Shown: positions 46,554-63,930 of the stretch, piece by piece
Layout of the letters: every line of letters starts with the position of its first letter
How positions within the stretch are numbered: the stretch's first letter is position 1
NCBI GenBank assembly: GCA_963693315.1
Contig: OY856186.1
Span: 238,765,377-238,829,376 of the forward strand
DNA: 64,000 nucleotides
From: Diogma glabrata
Taxonomy: Eukaryota; Arthropoda; Insecta; Diptera; Cylindrotomidae
Direction of reading: 5' to 3'
Program-made: the position numbers and the translations under genes
Notes under the pieces: model-generated
The model's database searches: none
The model's input: only the letters and a program-made list of their open reading frames with translations
What the model was told of the DNA's origin: nothing

Positions 46554-49500
46554 TTTCAAACTCACTGAATCTTCTCAACTCACTGAACCTTCTCAACTCA
46601 CTGAACATGCTGAATTCGTTTAAATCACTCAGCTCACTCAACTCACAAAACTCACTCAACTCACTCAAGTTACTCAACTCGCTCAAATAACTCAAGTCAC
46701 CCAACTCACTGAACTCACCCAATTCACTCAACTCACTCGACTCACTCTACTCGCTCAACTCACTTAACTCACTCAACTCACTCAACTCACTCAGCCAGCT
46801 CACACATGACTCAACTCACTCAAACAACTCAACTCACTCGACTCACTCAACTCACTCTACTCACTAAACTCACTCAACTCACTTAACTCATTCAAATCAC
46901 TCAAATCACTCACTTCACTCAACTCACTCAACTCACTCAACTCACTTAACTCACTCAACTCGCTCAAATCATTCAACTCACTAGACTCACTCTACTCACT
47001 CAACTCACTAAACTCAATTAAGTCACTCAACTATTTTAGCTCACTCAACTCACTCAACTAACTCAACTCACTCAACTCACTCAACTCACTCTACTCACTC
47101 AACTCACTCCACTCACTCAACTCACTTAACTCACTCAACTCATTCTACTAACTTAACTCACACGACTCACTCAACTCACTTAACTCACTCATATCACTCA
47201 ACTCACTCATTACACTCAGCTCACTCATTTCACTCAACTCACTTAGCTCACTCAACTCGCTCAAATCATTCAACTCACTAGACTCACTTTACTCACTCAA
47301 CTCACTACACTCAATTAACTCACTCAACTCTTTTAGCTCACTCAACTCACTCAACTCACCCAACTCACTTAACTCACTCAACTCACTTAACTCACTCAAC
47401 TTACTGTACTCACACAACTCACTCAACTCACTCAACTCACTTAACTCACTCAACTCACTCAACTCAATCAACTCAATCAACTCAATCAACTCACTCAACT
47501 CACTCAACTCACTCAACTCACTCAACTCACTCACATCACTCAACTCACTCAACTCACTCAACTCACTCAACTCACTCAACTCACTCAACTCACTCAACTC
47601 ACTCAACTCACTCAACTCACTCAACTCACTCAACTCACTCAACTCACTCAACTCACTCAACTCACTCAACTCACTCAACTCACTCAACTCACTCAACCCA
47701 CTCAACTCACTCAACTCACTCAACTCACTCAACTCACTCAACTCACTCAACTCACTCAACTCACTCAACTCACTCAACTCACTCAACTCACTCAACTCAC
47801 TCAACTCACTCAACTCACTCAACTCACTCAACTCACTCAACTCACTCAACTCACTCAACTCACTCAACTCACTCAACTCACTCAACTCACTCAACTCACT
47901 CAACTCACTTAACTCACTCAACTCACTCAACTCACTCAACTCACTCAACTCACTCATCTCACTCAACTCACTCAACGCATTCAACTCACTCAACTCATTT
48001 AACCCTCTCCACTAACCCTCTCAACTCACTTAACTCACTTAACTCGCTCAAAGCATTCAATTCACTCAACTCATTCTACTTAGTAAACTCACTAATCTCA
48101 ATTAATTCACTCAACTCACTCGTATATTTCAGCTCACCCAACTCACTCAACTCACTAAACTCACTCAACTCACACAACTCACTCAACTCACTCAAATCAC
48201 TCATTTCACTCAACTCAATCAACTAACTTAACTCACTCAACTCGCTCTAATAATTCAACCCACTAGACTCACTCTACTCACTCAACTCACTATACTCGAT
48301 TAACTCACTCAACTCACTCAACTCTTTTAGCTCACTCAACTCACTCAACTCACTTAACTCACTCAACTCACCCAATTCACTCAACTCACACAACTCACTC
48401 AATTCACTCAACTTACTCAACCAACTCAACTCACTCAACTCACTCAACTCACTCAACTATCTCAACTCACTCATTTCACTCAACTCACTCAACTCACTCA
48501 ACTTACTTAAATCACTCAACTCGCTCAAATCATTAAACTCACTAGACTCACTCTACTCACTCAACTCACTAAACTATATTAACTCGCTCAACCCACTCAA
48601 CTCTTTTAGCTCACTCACTCACTCAACTCACTCAACTCACTTTACTCACTCAACTCACTTAGCTCACTCAACTCACTAAACTCACACAACTCACTCAACT
48701 CACTTAACTCACTCAAATCACTCAACTCACTCATTTCACTCAAATCATTCAACACACTCAACTCATTCAACTCGCTCAAATCATTCAACTCACTATACAC
48801 ACTCTACTCACTCAACTCACTAAACTCAATTAACTCACTCAACCCACTAAACTCTTTTAGCTCACTCACTCACTCAACTCACTCAACTAACTTAACTCAC
48901 TCGACTCACTTAACTCACTCAACTCACTCAACTCACACAACTCACTCAACTCACTTTACTCACTCACATCACTCAACTCACTCATTTCAATCAAATCATT
49001 CAACTCACTCAACTCACTTAACTCATTCAATTCGCTCAAATTATTCAACTCACTAGACACACTCTACTCACTCAACTCACTAAACTCAATTAACTCACTC
49101 AACTCACTCAACTCTTCTAGCTCACTTGACTCACTCAACTAACTCAACTCAGTCAACTCACTTAACTCACTCAACTCACTCAACTCACTCAACTCATTCA
49201 ACTCACTCAACTCACACAACTCACTCAATTCACTTAACTCACTCAAATCACTCAACTCACTCATTTCACTCAACTCACTCAGCTCACTCAAATCACTTAA
49301 CTCACTCAACTCACTCAACTCATTTAACTCACTCAACTCGCTCAAATCATTCAACTCACTAGACTCACTCTACTCACTCAACTCACTAAACTCAATTAAC
49401 TCACTCACTCAACTCTTCCAGCTCACTTGACTCACTCAACTCACTCAACTCACTTAACTCACTCAACTCACTCAACTCACTCAACTCACTCAACTCACTC

Positions 49501-51245
49501 AACTCACACAACTCACTCAACTCACTTAACTCACTCAAATCACTCAACTTACTCAACTCACTAGACTCACTCAACTCACTCAACTCACTCAACTCACTTA
49601 GCTCACTCAACTCGCTCAAATCATTCAACTCACTAGACTCACTCTACTCACTCAACTCACTAAACTCAATTAACTCACTCAACTCTTTAAGCTCACTCAA
49701 CTCACTCAACTCACACAACTCACTCAACTCACTCAACTCACTCAACTCACTCAACTCACTCAACTCACTCAACTCACTCAACTCACTCAACTCACTCAAC
49801 TCACTCAACTCACTCAACTCACTCAACTCACTCAACTCACTCAACTCACTCGACTCACTCAACTCACTCAACTCACTCAACTCACTCAACTCACTCAACT
49901 CACTCAACTCACTCAACTCACTCAACTCACTCAACTCACTTAACTCACTCAACTCACTCAACTCACTCAACTCACTCAACTCACTCAACTCACTCAATTC
50001 ACTCAGCTCACTCAAATCACTCAACTCACTCAACTCACTCAACTCAGTCAACTCACTCAACTCACTCAACTCACTCAACTCACTCAACTCACTCAACTCA
50101 CTCAACTCACTCAACTCACTCAACTCACTCAACTCACTCAACTCACTCAACTCACTCAACTCACTCAACTCACTCAACTCACTCAACTCACTCAACTCAC
50201 TCAACTCACTCAACTCACTCAACTCACTCAACTCACTCAACTCACTCAACTCACTCAACTCACTCAACTCACTCAACTCACTCAACTCACTCAACTCACT
50301 CAACTCACTCAACTCACTCAACTCACCCAACTCACTCAACTCACACAACTCACTCAATTCACTTAACTCACTCAAATCACTCAACTCACTCATTTCACTC
50401 AACTCACTCAGCTCACTCAAATCACTTAACTCACTCAACTCACTCAACTCATTTAACTCACTCAACTCGCTCAAATCATTCAACTCACTAGACTCACTCT
50501 ACTCACTCAACTCACTAAACTCAATTAACTCACTCAACTCACTCAACTCTTCCAGCTCACTTGACTCACTCAACTCACTCAACTCACTTAACTCACTCAA
50601 CTCACTCAACTCACTCAACTCACTCAACTCACTCAACTCACTCAACTCACACAACTCACTCAACTCACTTAACTCACTCAAATCACTCAACTCACTCAAC
50701 TCACTAGACTCACTCAACTCACTCAACTCACTCAACTCACTTAGCTCACTCAACTCGCTCAAATCATTCAACTCACTAGACTCACTCTACTCACTCAACT
50801 CACTAAACTCAATTAACTCACTCAACTCTTTAAGCTCACTCAACTCACTCAACTCACACAACTCACTCAACTCACTCAACTCACTCAACTCACTCAACTC
50901 ACTCAACTCACTCAACTCACTCAACTCACTCAACTCACTCAACTCACTCAACTCACTCAACTCACTCAACTCACTCAACTCACTCAACTCACTCAACTCA
51001 CTCAACTCACTCAACTCACTCAACTCACTCAACTCACTCAACTCACTCAACTCACTCAACTCACTCAACTCACTCAACTCACTCAACTCACTCAACTCAC
51101 CCAACTCACTCAACTCACTCAACTCACTCAACTCACTCAACTCACTCAACTCACTCAACTCACTCAACTCACTCAACTCACTCATCTCACTCAACTCACT
51201 CAACTCACTCAACGCATTCAACTCACTCAACTCATTTAACCCTCT
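46554..51245. repeat. 9-bp minisatellite (AACTCACTC)n with higher-order structure
   Basis: A ~4.7-kb array of the 9-mer AACTCACTC and variants (TTCACTC, AAATCACTC, CAACTCACA). Because 9 is a multiple of 3, long open frames appear on both strands: (SEL)n on minus, (THS)n and others on plus. None begins in a gene-like context. A marker block (CGCTCAAATCATTCAACTCA, then TAGACTCACTCTACTCACTC and AACTCAATTAACTCACTC) recurs at 46961, 47258, 48243, 48522, 48773, 49033, 49339, 49613, 50468 and 50757. It defines 250-300-bp higher-order units, with homogeneous expansions at 47450-47990, 49700-50330 and 50840-51200. Confidence 0.95.
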
Positions 51246-55805
<4,560 letters not shown>

Positions 55806-55887
55806 TATTGATTAAATTAAAAATTTCATACACTTTTCAAGGCAACAAAATAATTATATAATGACTTCTTTTACTTTCTATGAAGAG

Positions 55888-55890
55888 TTA
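55888..55890. repeat. Target site duplication TTA, left of Harbinger element
   Basis: TTA immediately before AGCCCATAGTCCACTA; the partner TTA is at 58809-58811. Three-base TWA duplications are the hallmark of PIF/Harbinger insertion. Confidence 0.85.
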
Positions 55891-56321
55891 AGCCCATAGT
55901 CCACTATGTAATTTTCAGCGCTGAAATTCGTTTATGGAAAAATACGTGAGAAAATAAAAGACGCACTCATATATTTTGTCCCGTTCTCAATTACTAAATC
56001 AATTGCAATTTTTCCTATAAACACATTTTAAGCGCTGAAATTCTTTGCAATTTATGGTTGCTTAAAGCTGGCGAATTTATGAAACCATATTTTAATATCT
56101 AAAAATTAGTTTTAATATTTAATAAACTGTTATTATTTCATATGAATACTTAAAAATTCAACTACAACTGAAATTCATGGACAAATAGTTAAAAAAAAAG
56201 ACTCATTTTAAAATAATGCTATAATGCTATAAATTTTTGTTGGTAAACCTGAGAAAAACAATTTATTTTAATATGTAGTTAACTTCACTTTTGTTTTAAA
56301 AAATTAGACGTTTATTTCAAA

Positions 56322-57582
56322 ATGAAGCATAAAAATTTAAAATTAAATTATTCTGTGGCTGCAATGCTACTATTATTAAAAAAGAAAAAAATGTTAGCAA
56401 AAAAGAAGAGAGCTATATGGATAAGGGATTTTTTATCAAAGAGAAAAGAACTGGGGCATTTTTATAAATTAATGCCGAATTTGAAGTGTTCTAATGTAGA
56501 ACTATTTTCAAATTTTTTAAGGATGTCTCCCGACAATTTTAACCTTTTACTTTCTAAATTGTCAACACATCTGGAGAGACAAAATACTAATATGCGAGAA
56601 TCCATTAGCACAGCAGAGAGATTAGCAGTTACTCTAAGATTTTTGGCATCAGGTAAACCATTAACTCAAATAAAATTTTAACGAAATGTAGTCGGCACCT
56701 ATTATTATATATCAATCAATACATTTTTTAGGAGAAACACAAACCAGCTTACAATATGGATTTCGGATAGCTCAAACTACAATTAGCAGAATCATTCCAG
56801 AAATGTGTGACGAAATTTATAATGCGTTGAAAGAGGAGTATCTAAAATTTTCTACCACATCAGAGGAATGGAAAAAAATTGCAGATGAATTTGAAGACAA
56901 ATGGAATTTTCCAAATTGTTGTGGAGCAATTGATGGAAAACACGTTGCAATTATGGCCCCTAGATCAGCTGGATCAAGATACTATAACTATAAATCACAA
57001 AATTCAATTGTGCTGATGGCTGTTGTAGATGCCAACTATAAATTTATTTTTTGTGATGTTGGATCAAATGGACGTATGAGTGATGGTGGAATATTCAATC
57101 GTTCTATTTTGAGCTATGCCCTAGAAAATAATAAACTTTCATTTCCAAAACCTTCAACTCTTCCTAATTCAAACATCACATCAGACTATTTTTTTATTGG
57201 AGACGATGCATTTCCTCTAAAAAAATTTCTAATGAAGCCATACAGTAAAAAAAATTTAACCGATGAGGAACAATATTTTAATTATAGGTTGTCACGTGCA
57301 AGAAGAGTAGTAGAAAATGCTTTCGGAATATTAAGCAACAGATTCCGAATATTACTTTACCCTATAAATGTTGGTCCAGAGAAAGCTATTAAAATAACTT
57401 TATGTTGCATCGCATTACATAATTTTTTAGCTGTTTCACGATCAACAAATAATGTGACCAGTGAAAAGATTGTTATTCCACCTTCATTATCGCAATTTCA
57501 AAATCAGGGTAGAGACGATAAAAATGTACATCGTCAAAGAGACGAATTAAAAACATTTATAAATAATAATAAAATTGTTTAA
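56322..57582 (+). CDS. PIF/Harbinger transposase (HARBI1-like DDE), one intron
   Basis: Cut-and-paste transposase of the DDE_Tnp_4 type. Proposed exons are 56322-56652 and 56732-57582. The 79-bp intron has a GTAAAC donor and TTTTTTAG acceptor. Splicing joins RFLASG to GETQTSLQYGFRIAQTTISR, restoring the helix-turn-helix-like block seen in the family (FLATGxSxxSLxxxFRVxxxTIS); unspliced, a TAA stops the frame at 56681. The product is 393 residues, a little longer than vertebrate HARBI1 (~350). The triad is D178 (CCGAIDGKHV), D268 (IGDDAFPL) and E305 (RRVVENAFG). The start is a true ATG; the N-terminus is Lys-rich (KKKKMLAKKKR) and may serve nuclear import. The partner MADF protein is probably needed for DNA binding and nuclear entry, as known for other Harbingers. 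Confidence 0.92.
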
Positions 57583-57621
57583 ACACAAAATTAGAGTTTT
57601 AAATATTTCATATGTATATTA

Positions 57622-58636
57622 TTACCATTTTATATTTAATTGTTCTTCTTTTGCATTTAACAATATTTTATTGATTTCCATTTCAGTTTTAATATAAAGA
57701 CGCTCGTCAGTGATAAAATCTAATTGCGATTTAATATAATCCGCAAATACTTGGGTTTTTCCAGGACCAGGTAACAAAGTATCAGAACTATTGTTAGTAT
57801 TTGATATTTTGGAAATATTGTCGGCTATACTAATTATAGCGTCGTCTATGTTACAAGAAGACGATTTTTTTTTTCTAGTAGGGGTATGACTATTTGTTGG
57901 TGTTTTGAATGTTCTTGACAATGATTCCTCTTGGATAAACACATCGGACATCGTATCATCAGTATTGGTATCAGTGCATTCCTAAAAATTATAATATTTT
58001 TATAAATAAGTGTTATAACTCGAAGCTATTTAGGTTGTGCGCACCACAGGCAAATTAAAACTTATCGGCAAATTATTGAAACTTATAGTTGGAATTGTTG
58101 ATGGTCTCAAGAAATCCAAGTCATCCCAATGGCTCCAATTTGGCGTGACTATATCATCAGTTCCATTTCCACTTTTGTTTTTTGATGAAATGTATTTTGA
58201 ATTTATTTGTACAAAATACGATTTTATATTTCGCCATTTTCTTGTAACACTATCTACAAAATTAATAAACGTAAGATTTTTTATAAATACATATATTGAA
58301 GATGTATATCACCATAATTTATTCCTAAATGCGGATATTCTGCTGCCAAACATTTTGTTATTTTATGAAATGTTTCCGTTTTTCTGATTTTGTTTTTATA
58401 TGACACATGTTCGGAGTCCCACATGAATTGATTCTCTTTAATAAAATTTATCAGTGCTGTCTCAACTTCCACTGGCCATCTACAAATAAGTTTATTTACT
58501 TAAATTTTAAAATATTATTCATATAATATATGTACTCAATGTAGATATAAAATATAGATATATTCAAATATCATCTTACTTACTTTTTATCACTTATATC
58601 ACAGATTTTTCTTTTTTTTATTTCACAGCTCGCCAT
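57622..58636 (-). CDS. Harbinger accessory protein with MADF (Myb/SANT-like) domain, four exons
   Basis: Proposed exons on minus: 58636-58584, 58479-58313, 58253-58045, 57981-57622, giving 262 residues. Introns are 104, 59 and 63 bp. The first donor is a strong GTAAGT; the acceptors are TTTGTAG, TTTGTAG and TTTTTAG; the third donor (GTGCGC) is weak, and GTGGTG three bases upstream is an alternative in the same phase. Spliced sequence reads KWPVEVETALINFIKENQFM, then HLGINYDSVTRKWRNIKSYF. This gives the MADF pattern (LI..I.....LW....YK......W..I....) ending in V-x-x-KWxNIRxxF. The remainder is Ser/Thr/Asn-rich with KKKSSS near the middle and a charged C-terminal helix. In characterised Harbingers the Myb-like protein binds the element ends and recruits the transposase. 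Confidence 0.85.
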
Positions 58637-58808
58637 TTTCTTAGTTTTTGTTTTGATAAACGATTTTAAAATTAAACAAAATTTTCTTTTCTTTAAGTTG
58701 TCAATTTGGTTGCCATAATTTTTTGTATTGATTTATCTGTCTCATGTTGTGTTCTCTTTTTAAAATAATTGTTTTCAGCGCTGAAATTACTGTAGTGGAC
58801 TATGGGCT

Positions 58809-58811
58809 TTA
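58809..58811. repeat. Target site duplication TTA, right of Harbinger element
   Basis: TTA directly after TAGTGGACTATGGGCT, matching 55888-55890. Confidence 0.85.
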
Positions 58812-61800
58812 ATAAAGAAAATCTGGATAAACGCTTTGTTTTCAAAGTAGTTCATTCTAATACCGTGACTATTTTGATTGATATAATATGAGTAGTATAA
58901 ACAACATTTTTGTTGTTGTTTTTATTTTCAGAATGAAATCGAAATAATTTAGATTAAAAGTAACACGTAGCTCTGTTAAAGAGACAAAGTATTACAATGA
59001 TTTCTTATTTAATGAAGTTTATTCATTTATGTTATTTCCATAATGGTTTTGTACTTCATGCACTCCTCACAATTCACATGGAAAATCAACAAAATTTGTT
59101 GCGACAACTGTGCGTGAAAGTTTAGCTACGCAATAACATGGTTTTCAAATTGTTGTATTAATTCTGATAAAAATTTCAAATAAAATTAGGATAACTTAAT
59201 CAATACGAGACAATATTTTTGGACACATAAAAACTAATATCGTGGTATTGAAATGTTTTCCCATCCACCACTCTTTCTAATCTGGGCTTTATAAAATAAT
59301 ATGTCATCCAAAAACTAAACAACAGTCATATCGTTTTTAACAAAACAGGATAATGTCTATATTTTAGTCAAAGATTTGTTTTTTAGCAGGCAAAACGCCG
59401 TCAAAATGCAACTGGTTCGAAAAATCTACCAAACTAGCTCACAATCATAATCGTATCGTATGTGTGTATGTAACGCTACACTCCCTCTCATAAAAATTCA
59501 ATTTTATAAAATTGTTGTACTTCAAATTCAAAAACAAAAAAGGAAAAACAAAGAAAATCGAAAATTTGTTTTTTAAGTAAATTTCCACATTTCTAAATGT
59601 CCGACAATAACTAATGAAACAGAAACCAAATAAACGCGCATGTCAAATGGATAATCATAATATCGATATTTAAATTATCTATTAAAACAAAACAGAAATA
59701 TAAAAGAAAAACAAACAAGGAAAGAAATTTTCATTGTTTTCCTTCCTTTTTCATTATTTTCATTTCAAAATTTTGTTGCTGTAACCGTAATTGTAGAAAA
59801 TGAAATTATTTGCATTGAGTTAAAAAATTAAAATTACTTTAATATTTTTTGTATTGTTGTTGGTAATGGTGAAATTTTTAATCGATGGTTTTTATCTTTA
59901 AGAAAAGCAACAAGTTCATTTTTACAACTTTTTAATTTGAGTTTTTTTTTGTTATTTTTGGGTTTTATATTTTGCTTACTCTCTCGTTTCATGACACAGA
60001 AACGCTTTGAATGCTGTGGGTGGTTTTAATTTTAATCTTTTTATCCTAGTTAATCGTTTGATTAAATTTGATATTAAATTGGAATAAATGAAAATTGGTC
60101 AATTATTAAAGAGAGATGAATAATTTGATTATTAATTGAAAAATAAAAACGATTTTAAAAGATTTAACTAGATTATGCTTTTTAAAGCTTCACAGTTTGA
60201 AGAAAATTTGCATCAAAGTAATTAAGTTATGGTGTGATGTAGTAAAACTCTCTCAAAAAGAGTTTATTGCCGTAAATGAAAATGACTTTACCTTGCTTGT
60301 TGGAGTAACATATAAGAAGATATGTTGAGACATATAGGTTTGTGTACTATGCAGTGGATGTTATAATAACTCAAATCTGCTATGTGTATTAACCAACAAA
60401 GCTATTCTGTAATACTCAGGATTTGCTCCCCTAATGCTTCAACTATTTAAAAGTTTTATAGATTCTTCAGATTTTGACGTTTATCAGTCCCCTTAGAGTA
60501 TTTAGTTAATATGCTGTAAAATGTATTTTACTGTTGTAATTAACAGTAAACATTTAAGGCAAACCCGTTTCTCGTCCTAACAGATTCTTCAAAGCCTCAG
60601 CTGGATCTCCGACTTATTTTGCAAATATTGGTATTTTACCAACAATACATCATTTGTTAAAAATGTAAATCCTGCTACTCCTGCATGATTATGGAAAAAT
60701 ACAGAAAAAGAATAAGAAACCATTTTCAAATGCAAGATGCCCACAATCGTAAATAGAGGTTTTCTAGGACATTGGTTTTTCATATAGAATTAAAAAGAAA
60801 AACAAATGGACTGTAAAGTTACTTTTTTTAAGTACAAATTGATGTGTATGAATTACAATATGTGTCACAACAGATCAATTCCTTTTGAGACCTAGGTTTC
60901 ACAAAAAAAGAAATCAAATTTCTTCCATTTTTTTTCAATATTGTGCTTAATGAATAAATACTTAAACAATAAAGACTTATCATTTAATAAAATATGACAT
61001 AAAATATTTACTGCGTTACAGGACACGATGAAAGGAGGAATACTGAATAAATTTTGGCAAATTAGCAAGTAATAATCAAAGTGAGAGTCTGAGTAGGAGT
61101 ACTGGTATACTTGCTGGGTTAAGTTTTTATAATGCTTTATCCTTTTGCCAATTGAAATTAAATTCGAAGTAACTACATTTTTCTATTTGCTATTACAACA
61201 ATCAAATAGAAAAAACATTTTCTTCTCTATACATATTTTTTTTTCTTAAACTTTTAGTTTATTTTTGTATAACTTTTCATTCAATTCAATAATAAAATGA
61301 AAACTAATAAAAATTTATAAAATAATAAAAAAAAACAGACAGCAGATGCAAACCAGTAATAATATTATATTTGAAGTTTAAGAATAAAAAAAATTAAATT
61401 TAAGTAAAGAAATTTATTTTTATTAATAAATTTTTTATGTTACTTGAAGAAAGTAATGTAACTTTTTTTTGGTTTTTGTTTATAAAAAAAATTGTTATTT
61501 TTGTCTGTTATAGTGGAATCATGTTTGTTGATTTTAATGCAAAGTCAGAGAACTTTGACGAGATCACTTGACACAGTCAGAGTTAAAAGTTAACAATTTT
61601 GTGTCAAAAGTCAAGGTTTTTTGATATTTTTTAAACTTATAGTGATAATGTGATAATTACTTTTAGTTTATTTAATAAATCTTATCAGTTCGGATACGAA
61701 ACGAGGTACGTTTCGTATCCAAACTATCAAATTTCTTTGGTTTGATACTGCGATGAAAATGCAAAAACTACGAAGCCTATATAAAGAGTTTAAAACAAAA

Positions 61801-62400
61801 AGTTGTTGGTCGGTTTGATCACTCAATTGTAAGTGTGCCAAAAAAATACATTTCCTCAAATTTAATTATCGAATTTTTGTGGAAAAACATATAATTGGCA
61901 ACATTTTATGTTTAAAAAATATTTATCACATAAAACTTTATTATGTGAATGATATATGAAATATAATTGCAAATGTTTAATTAATTATTATTAGTCCCTG
62001 AGCCATCGCCGATCTCATTTGATGATTAGAACATATTTTATACCTCGTGAAGCGCCTGTTCCTGATGAGACCGAAAACTTTTGTTCTGCCATTTTCCTCA
62101 ATACGCAAGTCGACCTGCTTTTCCATATTTTTTAACACAAATTGGTGACCTCATGTTTACCATACTTTGGAATGAATATCACTTTTTCCGTTTTTGCAAC
62201 GACGGGCCTATTTCGATTTCTACTCCAAAATTAAGATGTTCAATGTCCATTTTGGCTTGTTTGAGAATTATTTGAGTTAAATTTTAACAGACTTTTAATA
62301 AATGTTTAAAATGCATGAGTAATACAATTAACAAATTTTTGAAACATGCTTTCATTTATTACTTTGAATATTATTGTGTGATTTCATGCGATTTTCATGA
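58812..62400. other. AT-rich stretch, no gene recognised
   Basis: Unique-looking AT-rich DNA with homopolymer runs. Frames of 60-65 codons (60589, 61668, 62081) carry no family motif. It could be intergenic or intronic. Confidence 0.45.
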
Positions 62401-62409
62401 GCATCTATG

Positions 62410-62760
62410 CAGGTGGAGTCGATTTTGATCGATTATGATCAATGTAGACCTACGGGTCTGACTACCCAGCGTACTCCAGTCCCTGTAATTGACATATGAG
62501 TTAAAGTGAGATATCACATACCACTGGCAATGGCGGGAGATGTCATTAGCCAAGATGATATCTTAGAGTGCTGCCGGACAAACTTCAATTAGTCAAAGAC
62601 AGCACTCCCAGTATTAGCTGGTTAGCGTTCCGTAGTGGTACCGTTCATTAGCTCTTCCAAGGAATCAGACCAACACGTAATTATGTTTGTGCTTTGTGCC
62701 TCGACTGAGGTGGTGAGCGCTGCGTCTGGGGTGCGCTACATCAGCTGGATTATTGACAAT
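62410..62760. other. GC-richer island of unknown nature
   Basis: About 350 bp with clearly higher GC than either flank (for example GACCTACGGGTCTGACTACC, GGCAATGGCGGGAGATGTCA, GGTGAGCGCTGCGTCTGGGG). TAGACCTACGGGTC is a near palindrome. It has no long frame. A SINE, a LINE end or a promoter/exon region are all possible; no Pol III B box was found. Confidence 0.35.
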
Positions 62761-63409
62761 TAGTTTTGCTTTGTTTTCTCACTACAAATTTCTCACTATA
62801 TGTTTTTCACTTATTATTTTGTTAGTATTTCTTCATCTTATTATGAAATTTTGACATATGTCATATTTTATTGTATGATAGGATTTTTGCTTAGTTATAC
62901 ATTTTAAAATAAAACATAAAAAATAAAATAAACCTTTTGATATATATATATGGCAGTACAACAGAAAAGATATAAATCTGCAAGTGGTAGAGCTAATTTT
63001 CGCAATCCACTCGCCAATAAAGCGGCACATCCACGGTATTTGCAGGAACAACACAGATGAGCAAATCTCTGGAACTTTTAAATTTTGATGATAAAAATGA
63101 AAATCTCTCAATTGTGAGGCACACCCATGAAATTTTAGGTAAAGTCTCCTTATCAATTTTTAAAATGAATAAAACTTTGTTCCTCATTTTTTATTGTATG
63201 TTCCAAAAGTTATTGGGGATTTGCTGGATATTCGTATTAAATACGTATTAAATTTCACTTTGTCGTGAAAAATCGTCCCGTTGACGGTCTTGCAGTTCTA
63301 GTTAACGCTTGAAATTTTAGTATGTATTTTGCAACACTTTCATCTCAATGCATATAAAATTTGAGACCTTCATATCACGTTTGTGAGGAGATACGATCTC
63401 TTAAAGACG

Positions 63410-63930
63410 TACGCGGCAAAAATCGAGATCCAACTTTTTACCGTTATTTTCCCTTACGGAGCACATAAAGAAGCATATATATTTTTGAAAGAATATGTCA
63501 AAAAATGAATATCCGTAAGATTTCAGGTCATTTGGAGTTATGTTCCAAAAGTTATAGCCAAACCTAGATTTTTAAAAAAATTTTCGCAGCATCTCTTACT
63601 TTTTGTGCTTCTATTGCGAGCCCAATAATAGGAGCACATAAAATTTCAGTACATAGATTTTTTTGATTTTGTGCGTAATTTAACGAAAAAATATTGTTTT
63701 TACGATTTAAGGAATGTTCCATGCTCAAAAAACGAAAAATAAAAAATTTTCATCAACAAAAATGTAAAGACCCAGATTTGACGCGCCACCGCTATTTTCC
63801 CTTAAGAAGCAGATCAAAAATCATATATGTTTTTTAAAAAAAAAAAGGAAACAAACAAATATTCGTAAAATTTCAAGTAATTTGGAGTTATGTTCCAAAA
63901 GTTATAGCCGAAAAATAAAAGAACTGTTAA
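63410..63930. repeat. ~350-bp degenerate tandem repeat, at least two copies
   Basis: TTTGGAGTTATGTTCCAAAA followed by GTTATAGCC occurs at ~63531 and ~63882. Each is preceded by CCGTTATTTTCCCTTA / CCGCTATTTTCCCTTA and ATTCGTAA-like blocks in the same order. An earlier TTCCAAAAGTTAT at ~63202 may be a third remnant. The array runs toward the window edge. Non-coding. Confidence 0.65.

Larger units (their letters stand above)
55891..58808. mobile_element. Complete PIF/Harbinger DNA transposon, two genes
   Basis: The 2918-bp element has termini AGCCCATAGTCCACTA and TAGTGGACTATGGGCT, a perfect 16-bp TIR. Just inside each end is the palindrome-containing TTTTCAGCGCTGAAAT or its inverse (55913-55928 and about 58771-58788), and a related AAGCGCTGAAATTC lies near 56029. 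It encodes a transposase on plus and a MADF-domain protein on minus, converging with 39 bp between their stops. This two-gene layout is the standard for autonomous Harbinger elements. No inactivating mutation was found by eye. Confidence 0.92.

Noticed and set aside
46554..51245. CRISPR-like regular repeats
   Set aside because: The repeats are contiguous 9-mers without unique spacers and the DNA is eukaryotic.
58037..58387. 116-codon plus-strand frame
   Set aside because: Antisense to exons 2-3 of the Harbinger MADF gene.
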